Origin: Dehalococcoidia bacterium
GTDB lineage: Bacteria; Chloroflexota; Dehalococcoidia; GIF9; AB-539-J10
DNA: 8,228 nucleotides
Assembly (NCBI GenBank): GCA_030626915.1
Contig: DAOUTC010000051.1
Location: 1 to 8,228 of the forward strand
Direction: 5' to 3'
Both the position numbers and the translations under genes were made by a program. Every line of letters begins with the position of its first letter. Positions within the stretch are counted from its first letter, which is position 1. Shown here in pieces: positions 1 through 4,479 of this stretch. The notes below the pieces were generated by a model. That model worked only from the letters and a program-made list of their open reading frames with translations, ran no database searches and was not told where the DNA came from.

Positions 1-66
1 TAAACTCCGCGAAGAATCTCTTAACCCTTTAGACCCTGACCCTGAACGAAGTGAAGGGTCAGGGTG
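1..66. repeat. Partial composite palindromic repeat at window edge
   Basis: Two repeat pieces abut. Bases 1-20 match part of the repeat at 1411-1432 (shared start TAAACTCCGCG, then GAAGAATCT). Bases 33-65 form a hairpin: ACCCTGACCCT (33-43) pairs with AGGGTCAGGGT (55-65), leaving an 11-base loop. Both arms lie inside the reading frame of the MaoC gene on the minus strand, which has no stop before the window edge. This is seen directly; that it is a dispersed genomic repeat is inferred from the second copy in the window. Confidence 0.6.
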
Positions 67-492
67 ACAAAAGGGGACGTTACCTGCAAGTTTAACCGTC
101 GCCCCACCTGTGATTATGGTCTCTTCCTTTTGATTACAACACTCAATACTACAGTTCACAGATGATATACCCTCCTTATGCTCAATAGAATCAATTTTTC
201 CCCTGACAGTCACTGTATCTCCGGGATGTGCTGGCGCTTTGAAACGGACGGAAAGCTTACCATTAGAAGCCCAACTTTTGCCAAAAGCTTGCGTCATCAT
301 CTCCGATACATAAGCCAGAATAAGCATGCCGTGGGCAATGGTGCCACCCAGAGGTGTTTGAGCAGCAAAAGCTTCATCTACATGAATAGGGTTAAAATCC
401 CCAGAGGCCTCAGCATAAAGATTAATCTTCTCCTGGGTGATATGCTTTATCACCGGGGGAAGAATTTTACCCCCACAGATTTCACTAAGCAT
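1..492 (-). CDS. MaoC-like (R)-specific enoyl hydratase / 3-hydroxyacyl dehydratase, catalytic subunit, 3' end outside window
   Basis: Hot-dog fold hydratase expected to add or remove water across a 2,3-double bond of acyl-CoA or acyl-ACP. My translation from ATG at 492 gives 164 codons with no stop by base 1. The hydratase-2 signature is clear: SGDFNPIHVD at residues 30-39, with catalytic Asp32 and His37, followed by GGTIAHGM at 49-56. The domain's natural last strand (ATVKL) ends near residue 135; the remaining 29 or so residues (CHPDPSLRSGSGSK and on) are encoded by the palindromic repeat at 1-66, so the original stop seems to have been lost or displaced. The start overlaps the end of the upstream dehydratase gene by 8 bases (485-492), implying coupled translation. 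The pair resembles mycobacterial HadA-HadB, where the downstream HadB-type subunit carries the catalytic residues. Substrate (CoA or ACP, chain length) cannot be told. Confidence 0.85.
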   Translation of the reverse strand, partial: MLSEICGGKILPPVIKHITQEKINLYAEASGDFNPIHVDEAFAAQTPLGGTIAHGMLILAYVSEMMTQAFGKSWASNGKLSVRFKAPAHPGDTVTVRGKIDSIEHKEGISSVNCSIECCNQKEETIITGGATVKLAGNVPFCHPDPSLRSGSGSKGLRDSSRSL

Positions 493-919
493 TTGCCCCC
501 TGAACTGGCAACACTATGGTTGCCTTCCCTGATTGCACTCTTTCTCTATTTTGGTCAAAAACATCAAGCTCTAATACTAACATACGCATCATAGTCCGAG
601 CTAGCTTCCGAACTACTTTAGCCTTACAGTTTATTACGGCGCCAATAGGCACTAACTTGAAAAACTCAAACTCCTGGGAAGCGTGTATAGTACCGGGTGG
701 AAATGAAACAGACTCTGCCATAGCAGTCATAGCGTATGCCCCTATAGCTAAAGGGGGAACAAATTCAGCACCTGGGCTATCCACTGCCTTTACATACCTG
801 GAGATAAGAGCGGAGGTCAGTTCATAGCTAGCTGAAGGGAACTCATACCCGGGAGTTAATTCCTCATAACTTATGACTGGCATATTCCTTTGTTTACCTC
901 TGGCGTCCAGTAAGGCCAT
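485..919 (-). CDS. MaoC-like dehydratase, N-terminal/HadA-type partner subunit
   Basis: A 144-residue protein with the layout of the FAS1-like/MaoC N-terminal dehydratase domain: an opening SYEEL-PGYEFP segment (17-28), a central helix with PPLAIGAYAMTA (55-66), and the strand pair GTIHASQEFEFFKLVPIG (76-93) then INCKAKVVRKL. The D-x4-H catalytic pair of hydratase 2 is not visible, which fits a structural or substrate-binding subunit that works as a heterodimer with the product of the overlapping downstream gene. Start choice is uncertain: ATG 919 lies about 10 bases after the predicted transcription start and lacks a Shine-Dalgarno; the internal ATG at 883 (MPVISYEEL, the usual sort of family start) has AAAGG only 3 bases upstream and GAGG further off. 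The family call is from pattern recall; the pairing with a catalytic MaoC gene makes it firmer. Confidence 0.75.
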   Translation of the reverse strand: MALLDARGKQRNMPVISYEELTPGYEFPSASYELTSALISRYVKAVDSPGAEFVPPLAIGAYAMTAMAESVSFPPGTIHASQEFEFFKLVPIGAVINCKAKVVRKLARTMMRMLVLELDVFDQNRERVQSGKATIVLPVQGANA

Positions 920-935
920 TTATTTTAAATCAGTC

Positions 936-944
936 ATTATAGCA
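936..944 (-). promoter_or_regulatory. Extended -10 promoter for the MaoC gene pair
   Basis: On the minus strand this reads TGCTATAAT, a perfect -10 hexamer with the extended TGn element. No good -35 sits at 16-18 bases, which is tolerated with an extended -10. The predicted start of transcription is near 929, giving a leader of about 10 bases to ATG 919. Confidence 0.55.
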
Positions 945-950
945 AATGTA

Positions 951-967
951 TTGGCTTATTATGCCAA
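951..967. promoter_or_regulatory. Operator-like inverted repeat upstream of the MaoC promoter
   Basis: TTGGC (951-955) and GCCAA (963-967) form a perfect 5-base inverted repeat with a 7-base spacer. It lies 7 bases upstream of the extended -10 element, where the -35 region would be, so a bound protein could block or activate transcription of the dehydratase genes. Seen: the palindrome and its position. Inferred: its regulatory role; the regulator is unknown. Confidence 0.35.
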
Positions 968-1107
968 AATTGGAACACATAATTACACCAATGCCGCTGC
1001 TTGTCAATATCTATTATTAGGCTAAAATCTTAATATAAACAGACTATAACTGTCCAGATAGTGTACTCCTTCATGTTGATTGGTGACACACATCGCTTTT
1101 TTCCTTG
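968..1107. other. Gene-free AT-rich stretch
   Basis: No reading frame with family resemblance, no strong hairpin and no convincing promoter pair was seen here. It separates the MaoC promoter region from the repeat block that begins at 1108. Confidence 0.5.
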
Positions 1108-1203
1108 GAGATTGCTTCGGCACTGAAGTGCCTCGCAATGACGAAAGAGGTGTCGTTGCCAGTCATTCGTTTTTTGTCATTGCGAGCGAAGTGTGGCAAT
1201 CTC
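1108..1203. repeat. Head-to-head pair of CATTGCGAG palindromic repeats
   Basis: Copy one (1108-1144) reads GAGATTGCTTC, then a GGCAC/GTGCC hairpin, then CGCAATGACG. Copy two (1174-1203) is in the opposite orientation: TTGTCATTGCGAGCGAAG then TGGCAATCTC. GAGATTGC at 1108-1115 is the exact reverse complement of GCAATCTC at 1196-1203, so the whole block can fold as one large palindrome. Further copies lie at 4362-4392, 4400-4437 and as a stub near 6014-6027. Confidence 0.75.
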
Positions 1204-1244
1204 ATAGTGTGAGTCTTTAATCCCATGCCAGATGGAAGAAAAAA

Positions 1245-1325
1245 TTGTAGGGTCGGGGCTTGTCCCCGACCGACAACGTAGATGCATAATAGGTCGTGAG
1301 GCGGAGATGAACTCCGCCACTACAA
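1245..1325. repeat. Two-hairpin element, copy 1
   Basis: Outer inverted repeat TTGTAG (1245-1250) and CTACAA (1320-1325) encloses two perfect hairpins. Hairpin A pairs GGTCGGGG (1251-1258) with CCCCGACC (1264-1271) across a CTTGT loop. Hairpin B pairs GGCGGAG (1300-1306) with CTCCGCC (1312-1318). The linker between hairpins is 28 bases here, against 5 bases in the copies at 4122 and 4301. The arm sequences differ between copies but stay complementary, so the shape rather than the exact sequence is kept. Confidence 0.75.
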
Positions 1326-1369
1326 TTACTGAGCCCTTCACCTCGTGTCATCATGGGTCCTTCAGTTTT

Positions 1370-1466
1370 TGTCATTCTGAGCGTAGCGAAGAATCTGACA
1401 CAGCTCAGGATAAACTCCGCGACTGAAGAATCTTCGTTTCACTCAGAGTTTCAGCTCAGAATGACA
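1370..1466. repeat. CATTCTGAGC-type inverted repeat element
   Basis: A 13-base perfect terminal inverted repeat: TGTCATTCTGAGC (1370-1382) and GCTCAGAATGACA (1454-1466). The interior holds GAAGAATCT twice (1389-1397 and 1426-1434) and the TAAACTCCGCG tract shared with bases 1-11. Size and ends suggest a small non-autonomous mobile or REP-like element. A short frame runs through it on the plus strand but looks like repeat read-through, not a gene. Confidence 0.65.
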
Positions 1467-1501
1467 TAGAGGTGTGGCTACATAGCCCTGCATACAGCAC
1501 A

Positions 1502-1531
1502 TTGAATTGCTGGATAGCATTAACCTATAAT
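1502..1531 (+). promoter_or_regulatory. Leaderless-type promoter of the rhomboid gene
   Basis: A perfect -10 hexamer TATAAT (1526-1531) is preceded by TTGAAT (1502-1507; 4 of 6 match) at 18 bases. The ATG at 1539 starts 8 bases after the hexamer, just where transcription would begin, and no Shine-Dalgarno is present. The mRNA is therefore probably leaderless. Confidence 0.55.
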
Positions 1532-1538
1532 TGGCTTA

Positions 1539-2111
1539 ATGAGAAGCTATAGACCTGTCAGCCTTAATGCCATCTGGTTCTTAATAGCTGTAAATGTTTT
1601 AATCTTTGTAGTTACCTTAGTGCGGCCAGATGCAATCTACCTCTTGGGCTTGACCCCAGCATTTTTTCCCCGTCAACCCTGGACTATAATAACCAATCTT
1701 TTTGTTCACGGAAGCTTCACCCATATCTTTTGCAATATGATAAGCCTGTATTTTCTGGGGAGCTTCTTAATCAGACTGGTCGGGGAAAGAAAATTTCTTG
1801 TGATATATTTCTTCGGCGGCATAGCAGGAAATATCCTCTATATCTGGCTGGGCTCTCCTTTTATACCCGGTATAGGAGCTTCAGGAGCAATTTTTGCCCT
1901 GGGTGGGACATTGGCCATAATGGCTCCAAGATTGCCAGTATTTGTCTTCCCTATCCCACTCCCCATGCCACTCTGGGCAGCCATGACACTTTTCCTCATA
2001 ATTTCCTTCTTCCTCCGGGGAATAGCCTGGCAGGCTCACCTTGGTGGCTTTCTCTTGGGCCTGGTAGCAGGACGCTTCTTTAAGAAAAGAAGCCAGACTT
2101 ATTATTTTTGA
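1539..2111 (+). CDS. Rhomboid family intramembrane serine protease
   Basis: A 190-residue integral membrane protein of the minimal six-helix rhomboid type, which cleaves transmembrane segments of other membrane proteins within the lipid bilayer. Catalytic residues are intact: Ser115 in GIGASGA (111-117) on helix 4 and His167 in AHLGGFLLGLVAG (166-178) on helix 6. The helix-2 motif is present as H57-x4-H62-x3-N66 in the segment after PWTIITNLF. Helices lie at about 11-27, 50-78, 85-104, 113-130, 143-160 and 166-182. Loop 1 between helices 1 and 2 is short. The C-terminus is basic (KKRS) and cytoplasmic. The start is ATG 1539, placed right at the expected transcription start, with no Shine-Dalgarno. 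The damaged hydrolase gene begins 4 bases after the stop, so the two were probably one transcript. Its substrate is unknown. Confidence 0.93.
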   Translation: MRSYRPVSLNAIWFLIAVNVLIFVVTLVRPDAIYLLGLTPAFFPRQPWTIITNLFVHGSFTHIFCNMISLYFLGSFLIRLVGERKFLVIYFFGGIAGNILYIWLGSPFIPGIGASGAIFALGGTLAIMAPRLPVFVFPIPLPMPLWAAMTLFLIISFFLRGIAWQAHLGGFLLGLVAGRFFKKRSQTYYF

Positions 2112-2115
2112 GCCA

Positions 2116-2620
2116 GTGGAAGTGGAAAATATTTGCTTAAAAAGCGATGGACTTGAGCTTGCTGGTGAGCTTTACATCCCTTCAGAAAGTCAACCTTGCC
2201 CCGCTTTGTGTATTTGCCACGGTATTCCTGCCGCCCCCTACAATCCTCAAGATAGAGGCTACGCTGGGCTGGCACAGAGATTCTGTGCTGCTGGCTTCAT
2301 TACCCTTATATTCAACTTTCGCGGCGCAGGAAAAAGCCAGGGCAATTTGGATATTCCGGGTTGGAGCTGAGATTTAGGAGTGGCTGAGAGGTTTTAAAAC
2401 CATCTCTTCTATTCACTGGGTAGACAAGATTTTCCCTCGCCCGTTGCTTCTGGTTCATGGAGATACCGATGAAATTGTGCCTGTGGAACAGGCATACAAA
2501 CTTTACCAGAAGGCCAAAGAACCTAAAGAGCTAGCCATAATCCCGGGCGCCAGGCATAAGCTGCGTCTGGAGGAAAAAGCAATGGCCACCGTGCTGGACT
2601 GGCTCAGGGCTATGCGGTAA
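2116..2620 (+). pseudogene. Alpha/beta-hydrolase (serine aminopeptidase/esterase type), nonsense codon plus internal deletion
   Basis: The 5' part starts at GTG 2116 and encodes 84 residues with the family's N-terminal strands, the oxyanion-hole CHGIP (34-38) and FNFRGAGKSQGN. It stops at TGA 2368-2370, followed in frame by Asp-Leu; homologues as I recall them read GW-x-R-DL here, so the TGA may be a mutated CGA. From 2378, in a different frame, the 3' part resumes as EWLRGFKTISSIHW, then LLLVHGDTDEIVP (acid residue) and PGARHKL (catalytic His), ending at TAA 2618-2620. About 80-90 residues between the two parts are missing, including the GxSxG nucleophile elbow. The 3' part is also preceded by an in-frame TAG (2375-2377). 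No active enzyme can be made. It follows the rhomboid stop by 4 bases. Confidence 0.85.
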
Positions 2621-2682
2621 AGGAAGATGCCTTCCCGATTACCTGTGACCTTTTTCCTATGTCAGCTATTACTAAAAGCCTA

Positions 2683-2711
2683 TTGACCAAAGCTACTGGC
2701 AAATTTACAAT
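2683..2711 (+). promoter_or_regulatory. Sigma-70-type promoter of the prepilin gene
   Basis: TTGACC (2683-2688) and TACAAT (2706-2711) each match the consensus in 5 of 6 positions with the ideal 17-base spacer. Transcription would start near 2718, giving a leader of about 73 bases before the prepilin ATG. It lies downstream of the hydrolase pseudogene, so the prepilin is independently expressed. Confidence 0.7.
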
Positions 2712-2775
2712 CATAGTGTGTGAAAATTGTTTTATTACACCAAGCGCGTAAGACAGTTTTTTGCGAATAAAAAGG

Positions 2776-2783
2776 AAAGGAGG
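2776..2783 (+). promoter_or_regulatory. Strong Shine-Dalgarno of the prepilin gene
   Basis: AAAGGAGG ends 7 bases before ATG 2791. It is the best ribosome-binding site in the window and contrasts with the rhomboid and hicA starts, which have none. It fits a protein made in high copy. Confidence 0.85.
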
Positions 2784-2790
2784 TTAAGAA

Positions 2791-3240
2791 ATGCCAAAGA
2801 CAAAATACCCCATATTCAAGTGTCTGCACCGTGGACAGAAGGGCTTCACCCTGATTGAGCTGCTTATAGTCATCGCCATTCTGGGCATCATCGCTGCGGT
2901 GGTCATCCCCAACCTGGGCAGATTCATGGGGCGAGGCAAAGTAGAGGCTGCCAATACCGAGGCTCACAATGTCCAGACAGCCGTCACCGCTTGCATGGTG
3001 GAGAATAACTGGACAAGCTGCAGTGGCGCTGTTGGTCCTGGCAATGCCTCTGCTATCACAGGCGGCACCCCTGCAGTTGCCCCGGAATTAGGCACAGAGC
3101 CACATGCTTTCTTCACCGGCAACCTGCAAGCAACCTATACCATCGGCAATGGTGAGATAACCAATGCAGTTGCTGAAAGCGGTGGTAAGTGGGCCGGACT
3201 TACATGGACCGATGCAGGCTGGGCTGAGTCCACCACTTGA
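2791..3240 (+). CDS. Type IV prepilin (class III signal peptide; PilA/GspG-like)
   Basis: A 149-residue prepilin, the subunit of a type IV pilus or pseudopilus. The leader is 18 residues and basic; prepilin peptidase is expected to cut after Gly18 in KGFTLIELL and to N-methylate Phe19. Glu23 is the conserved +5 glutamate needed for assembly. The hydrophobic helix spans about 19-42 (through AAVVIPNL), then continues as an amphipathic stalk with GKVEAANTEAHNVQTAV. The globular part is small and rich in Gly, Ala and Thr; Cys68 and Cys77 could form a disulfide. The overall form resembles short GspG-like pseudopilins and monoderm pilins. The start is set by a strong Shine-Dalgarno. It is a single-gene unit, convergent with hicAB and with the pilT/pilM/pilO strand, whose products would move or anchor it. 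Major or minor pilin status is not decidable from sequence. Confidence 0.92.
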   Translation: MPKTKYPIFKCLHRGQKGFTLIELLIVIAILGIIAAVVIPNLGRFMGRGKVEAANTEAHNVQTAVTACMVENNWTSCSGAVGPGNASAITGGTPAVAPELGTEPHAFFTGNLQATYTIGNGEITNAVAESGGKWAGLTWTDAGWAESTT

Positions 3241-3310
3241 GGCTGGGTTAAATAAGGTGTACTCGCATAGCCTGAATCCGAAAGCCGATTTATCCGGGCG
3301 AGGCTAAATT

Positions 3311-3349
3311 TCCCCCTCACCTTGATCCTCTCCCGCCAGGGGAGAGGAT
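3311..3349. repeat. CCTCTCCC-GGGAGAGG hairpin repeat, copy 1
   Basis: CCCCTCACCTTGATCC leads into a stem of ATCCTCTCCC (3325-3334) and GGGAGAGGAT (3340-3349) with a 5-base loop. A second copy of the same sequence is at 5854-5890. No T-run follows on either strand, so it is not a typical terminator. Confidence 0.65.
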
Positions 3350-3364
3350 GCTTGACTACTGCAC

Positions 3365-3418
3365 GAACCTGGATGGGCAAACAAAATCGTAGGGGCCAGG
3401 CTTTAGCCTCGCCCCTAC
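3365..3418. repeat. Dispersed repeat, left copy flanking hicAB
   Basis: GAACCTGGATGGGCAAAC followed by the GTAGGGG...CCCCTAC hairpin. The same 54-base arrangement recurs in direct orientation at 4015-4067 with few differences. The pair brackets the hicA-hicB module. Weaker similarity extends upstream (AAAGCC-ATTTATC-GGYGAGGC at 3281 and 3948). Confidence 0.7.
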
Positions 3419-3425
3419 ATTTTTT
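3389..3425 (+). terminator. Terminator-like hairpin after the prepilin gene
   Basis: A 13-base stem with one mismatch (3389-3401 with 3406-3418, loop TTTA) is followed by A and six T residues (3420-3425). It sits between the convergent prepilin and hicB genes. On the minus strand the tail is only GATTTTG, so termination should be stronger for the prepilin transcript. The same hairpin without the T-run recurs at 4041-4064, so the terminator function is probably borrowed from a repeat. Confidence 0.6.
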
Positions 3426-3445
3426 ATCCGCGGTAATGCAGAAAT

Positions 3446-3676
3446 TTACCTGGCAACTACGGCTACTTTACAAGATTCTTCCCTTGGGATTTCCTCACCA
3501 TCCTCCTCCAGACACTCCAGATGAAGCTCAATAGCTTCCTTAATATTGGCTAATGCATTTTCCTTGTTTTTGCCTTGAGAAACACAGCCGGGTAGAGCCG
3601 GCACTTCTACCCAATAGCCACCGTATTCCTCATCCCAATGCAGAATCACAGTATATTCCAAAGCTTCCATTATCAT
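3446..3676 (-). CDS. hicB: HicB family antitoxin (short form)
   Basis: A 76-residue antitoxin that should bind HicA and cover its active site. It shows the HicB partial RNase-H-like fold: YTVILHWDEEYGGYWVEVP (8-26), the hallmark LPGCVSQG (28-35), then helix ENALANIKEAIELHLE (39-54) and a C-terminal strand CKVAVVA. No ribbon-helix-helix or helix-turn-helix follows, so this is the short form without an obvious DNA-binding domain. Its ATG (3676-3674) overlaps the hicA stop as ATGA, a 4-base overlap that couples translation. A second in-frame ATG two codons later is an alternative. Its 3' end faces the prepilin gene across the terminator hairpin. Order toxin first, antitoxin second is normal for HicAB. 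Confidence 0.93.
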   Translation of the reverse strand: MIMEALEYTVILHWDEEYGGYWVEVPALPGCVSQGKNKENALANIKEAIELHLECLEEDGEEIPREESCKVAVVAR

Positions 3677-3873
3677 CTCCGCAAAAGGTTAAGGAATTCC
3701 TCTACTGTCAAGCCACCTTTTTTAATTTGGTTCAATAACAACCCTACACTTAGTTCGCCATGAAGCGGTATAGTCAATCTATGGCTTCCTTTATCTTTTC
3801 TCTCGCTATAACCAAATTTCTTAAAAGCTTCGACTGCTTCTCGTCCACTTATGCCGCTAAGTCTTCTTCCCAA
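3673..3873 (-). CDS. hicA: HicA family toxin, mRNA interferase (TTG start, or 5'-disrupted)
   Basis: A 66-residue protein with the double-stranded RNA-binding-like fold of HicA toxins, which inhibit translation by cutting mRNA. Features: ISGREAVEAFKKFGY (8-22) is the first strand-helix, GSHRL (29-33) carries the catalytic His31, and GLTVEEFLNLL (54-64) is the typical C-terminal helix. The open frame begins at TTG 3873, without a Shine-Dalgarno. Four codons upstream, ATG 3885-3883 sits where the promoter predicts the first base of the transcript, but in that frame it reads ATG-ATT-TAA, so a stop at codon 3 separates it from hicA. Either TTG is the true weak start, or the original leaderless ATG has been cut off by a nonsense mutation. 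It overlaps hicB by 4 bases. Confidence 0.88.
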   Translation of the reverse strand: MGRRLSGISGREAVEAFKKFGYSERKDKGSHRLTIPLHGELSVGLLLNQIKKGGLTVEEFLNLLRR

Positions 3874-3891
3874 TTGTTAAATCATCTTAAT

Positions 3892-3920
3892 AGTATACCT
3901 TGTAATAAATAAACTGTAAA
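3892..3920 (-). promoter_or_regulatory. Promoter of hicAB
   Basis: On the minus strand TTTACA (3920-3915) and TATACT (3897-3892) each match consensus in 5 of 6 positions with an ideal 17-base spacer. The predicted transcript begins near 3885, exactly at an ATG, as with the leaderless-type rhomboid promoter. Confidence 0.6.
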
Positions 3921-4014
3921 ATAGTGGTGCATTCGCTGTCCTTGCCAAAAGCCAATTTATCAAGGTGAGGCGATAGTTAGTCATTAGTGGCTAGCGGTGA
4001 CGTTGTGCTCGTAT

Positions 4015-4067
4015 GAATCTCGATGGGCAAACAAATCGTAGGGGCGAGGCTTTAGCCTCGCCCCCAT
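4015..4067. repeat. Dispersed repeat, right copy flanking hicAB
   Basis: GAATCTCGATGGGCAAAC, then a perfect hairpin GGGGCGAGGC (4041-4050) with GCCTCGCCCC (4055-4064), loop TTTA. It is the direct-orientation partner of 3365-3418. Here no T-run follows. Its right side runs into the CATTGTG start of the tandem block. Confidence 0.7.
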
Positions 4068-4121
4068 CGTTGTCATTGTGGGGGAGATTCCTCGCCTGCG
4101 CTTGGAACAGGCTACGCAATC

Positions 4122-4179
4122 TTGTAGGGTTGGGGCTTGTCCCCAACCGCTATGGCGGGGATAAACCCCGCCACTACAA
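4122..4179. repeat. Two-hairpin element, copy 2
   Basis: Outer TTGTAG (4122-4127) and CTACAA (4174-4179). Hairpin A: GGTTGGGG (4128-4135) with CCCCAACC (4141-4148), loop CTTGT. Hairpin B: GGCGGGG (4154-4160) with CCCCGCC (4166-4172), loop ATAAA. The linker is GCTAT. Confidence 0.75.
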
Positions 4180-4300
4180 AGGGGGGATTGCCACGCTTGG
4201 GTCGCAGTGTCAGTGTAGCGTGTTGTCATTGTGAGCACCCTTCTTTTGTCACTGCGAGGAGCGAGATTCCTCGCCTGTGCTTGGAGCAGGCTCCACAATC

Positions 4301-4358
4301 TTGTAGGGTTGGGGCTTGTCCCCAACCGCTATGGCGGGGATAAACCCCGCCACTACGA
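4301..4358. repeat. Two-hairpin element, copy 3
   Basis: Same as copy 2, shifted by 179 bases: hairpin A at 4307-4327, hairpin B at 4333-4351. The right outer arm is CTACGA, one base off the perfect CTACAA. Confidence 0.75.
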
Positions 4359-4399
4359 AGGGGGATTGCCACGCTTGGGTCGCAATGACAGTGTAGAGT

Positions 4400-4437
4400 G
4401 TTGTCATTGCGAGGCACCTTAGTGCCGAAGCAATCTT
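4400..4437. repeat. CATTGCGAG palindromic repeat
   Basis: TTGTCATTGCGAG, then hairpin GGCAC (4413-4417) with GTGCC (4422-4426), then CGAAGCAATCT. It is the reverse complement, with few changes, of the copy at 1108-1144. It lies about 45 bases beyond the pilT stop. Confidence 0.7.
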
Positions 4438-4479
4438 GGTGAGAGGCAAAAGTACGGAGGGGCCCACCGAGCACCACCC

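Larger units (their letters stand above)
4084..4413. repeat. Tandem duplication of a composite repeat, period about 179 bases
   Basis: Unit 1 is 4084-4235 and unit 2 is 4263-4413; both start GAGATTCCTCGCCTG and end GTGTTGTCATTG-GAG. Aligned by eye they differ by nine substitutions and one single-base indel. Each unit holds a two-hairpin element in the middle, bounded by sequence of the CATTGCGAG family (for example GGATTGCCACGCTTGGGTCGCA). So one repeat seems to have landed within another, and the composite was then duplicated in tandem. Several short frames cross the block on both strands; none resembles a protein family. Confidence 0.8.

Noticed and set aside
178..594. Open frame of 138 codons on the plus strand
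   Set aside because: It is the antisense shadow of the two overlapping MaoC genes; its translation has no family pattern, while the minus strand shows the full SGDFNPIH hydratase signature.
1232..1426. Open frame of 64 codons on the plus strand
   Set aside because: It runs through two palindromic repeats and encodes repeat read-through (CHSERSEES type), with no start signal.
2718..2775. Possible riboswitch or structured leader before the prepilin gene
   Set aside because: Only weak AT-rich pairing (GTGT with ACAC) is seen; nothing matches a known riboswitch layout.
4084..4413. Possible CRISPR array
   Set aside because: Only two units of about 150 bases that are themselves palindromic composites; there are no short regular repeats with unique spacers.
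3984..4477. Several overlapping short frames on both strands
   Set aside because: All are read-through of the GC-rich tandem repeats; they repeat each other's peptides because the DNA is duplicated.
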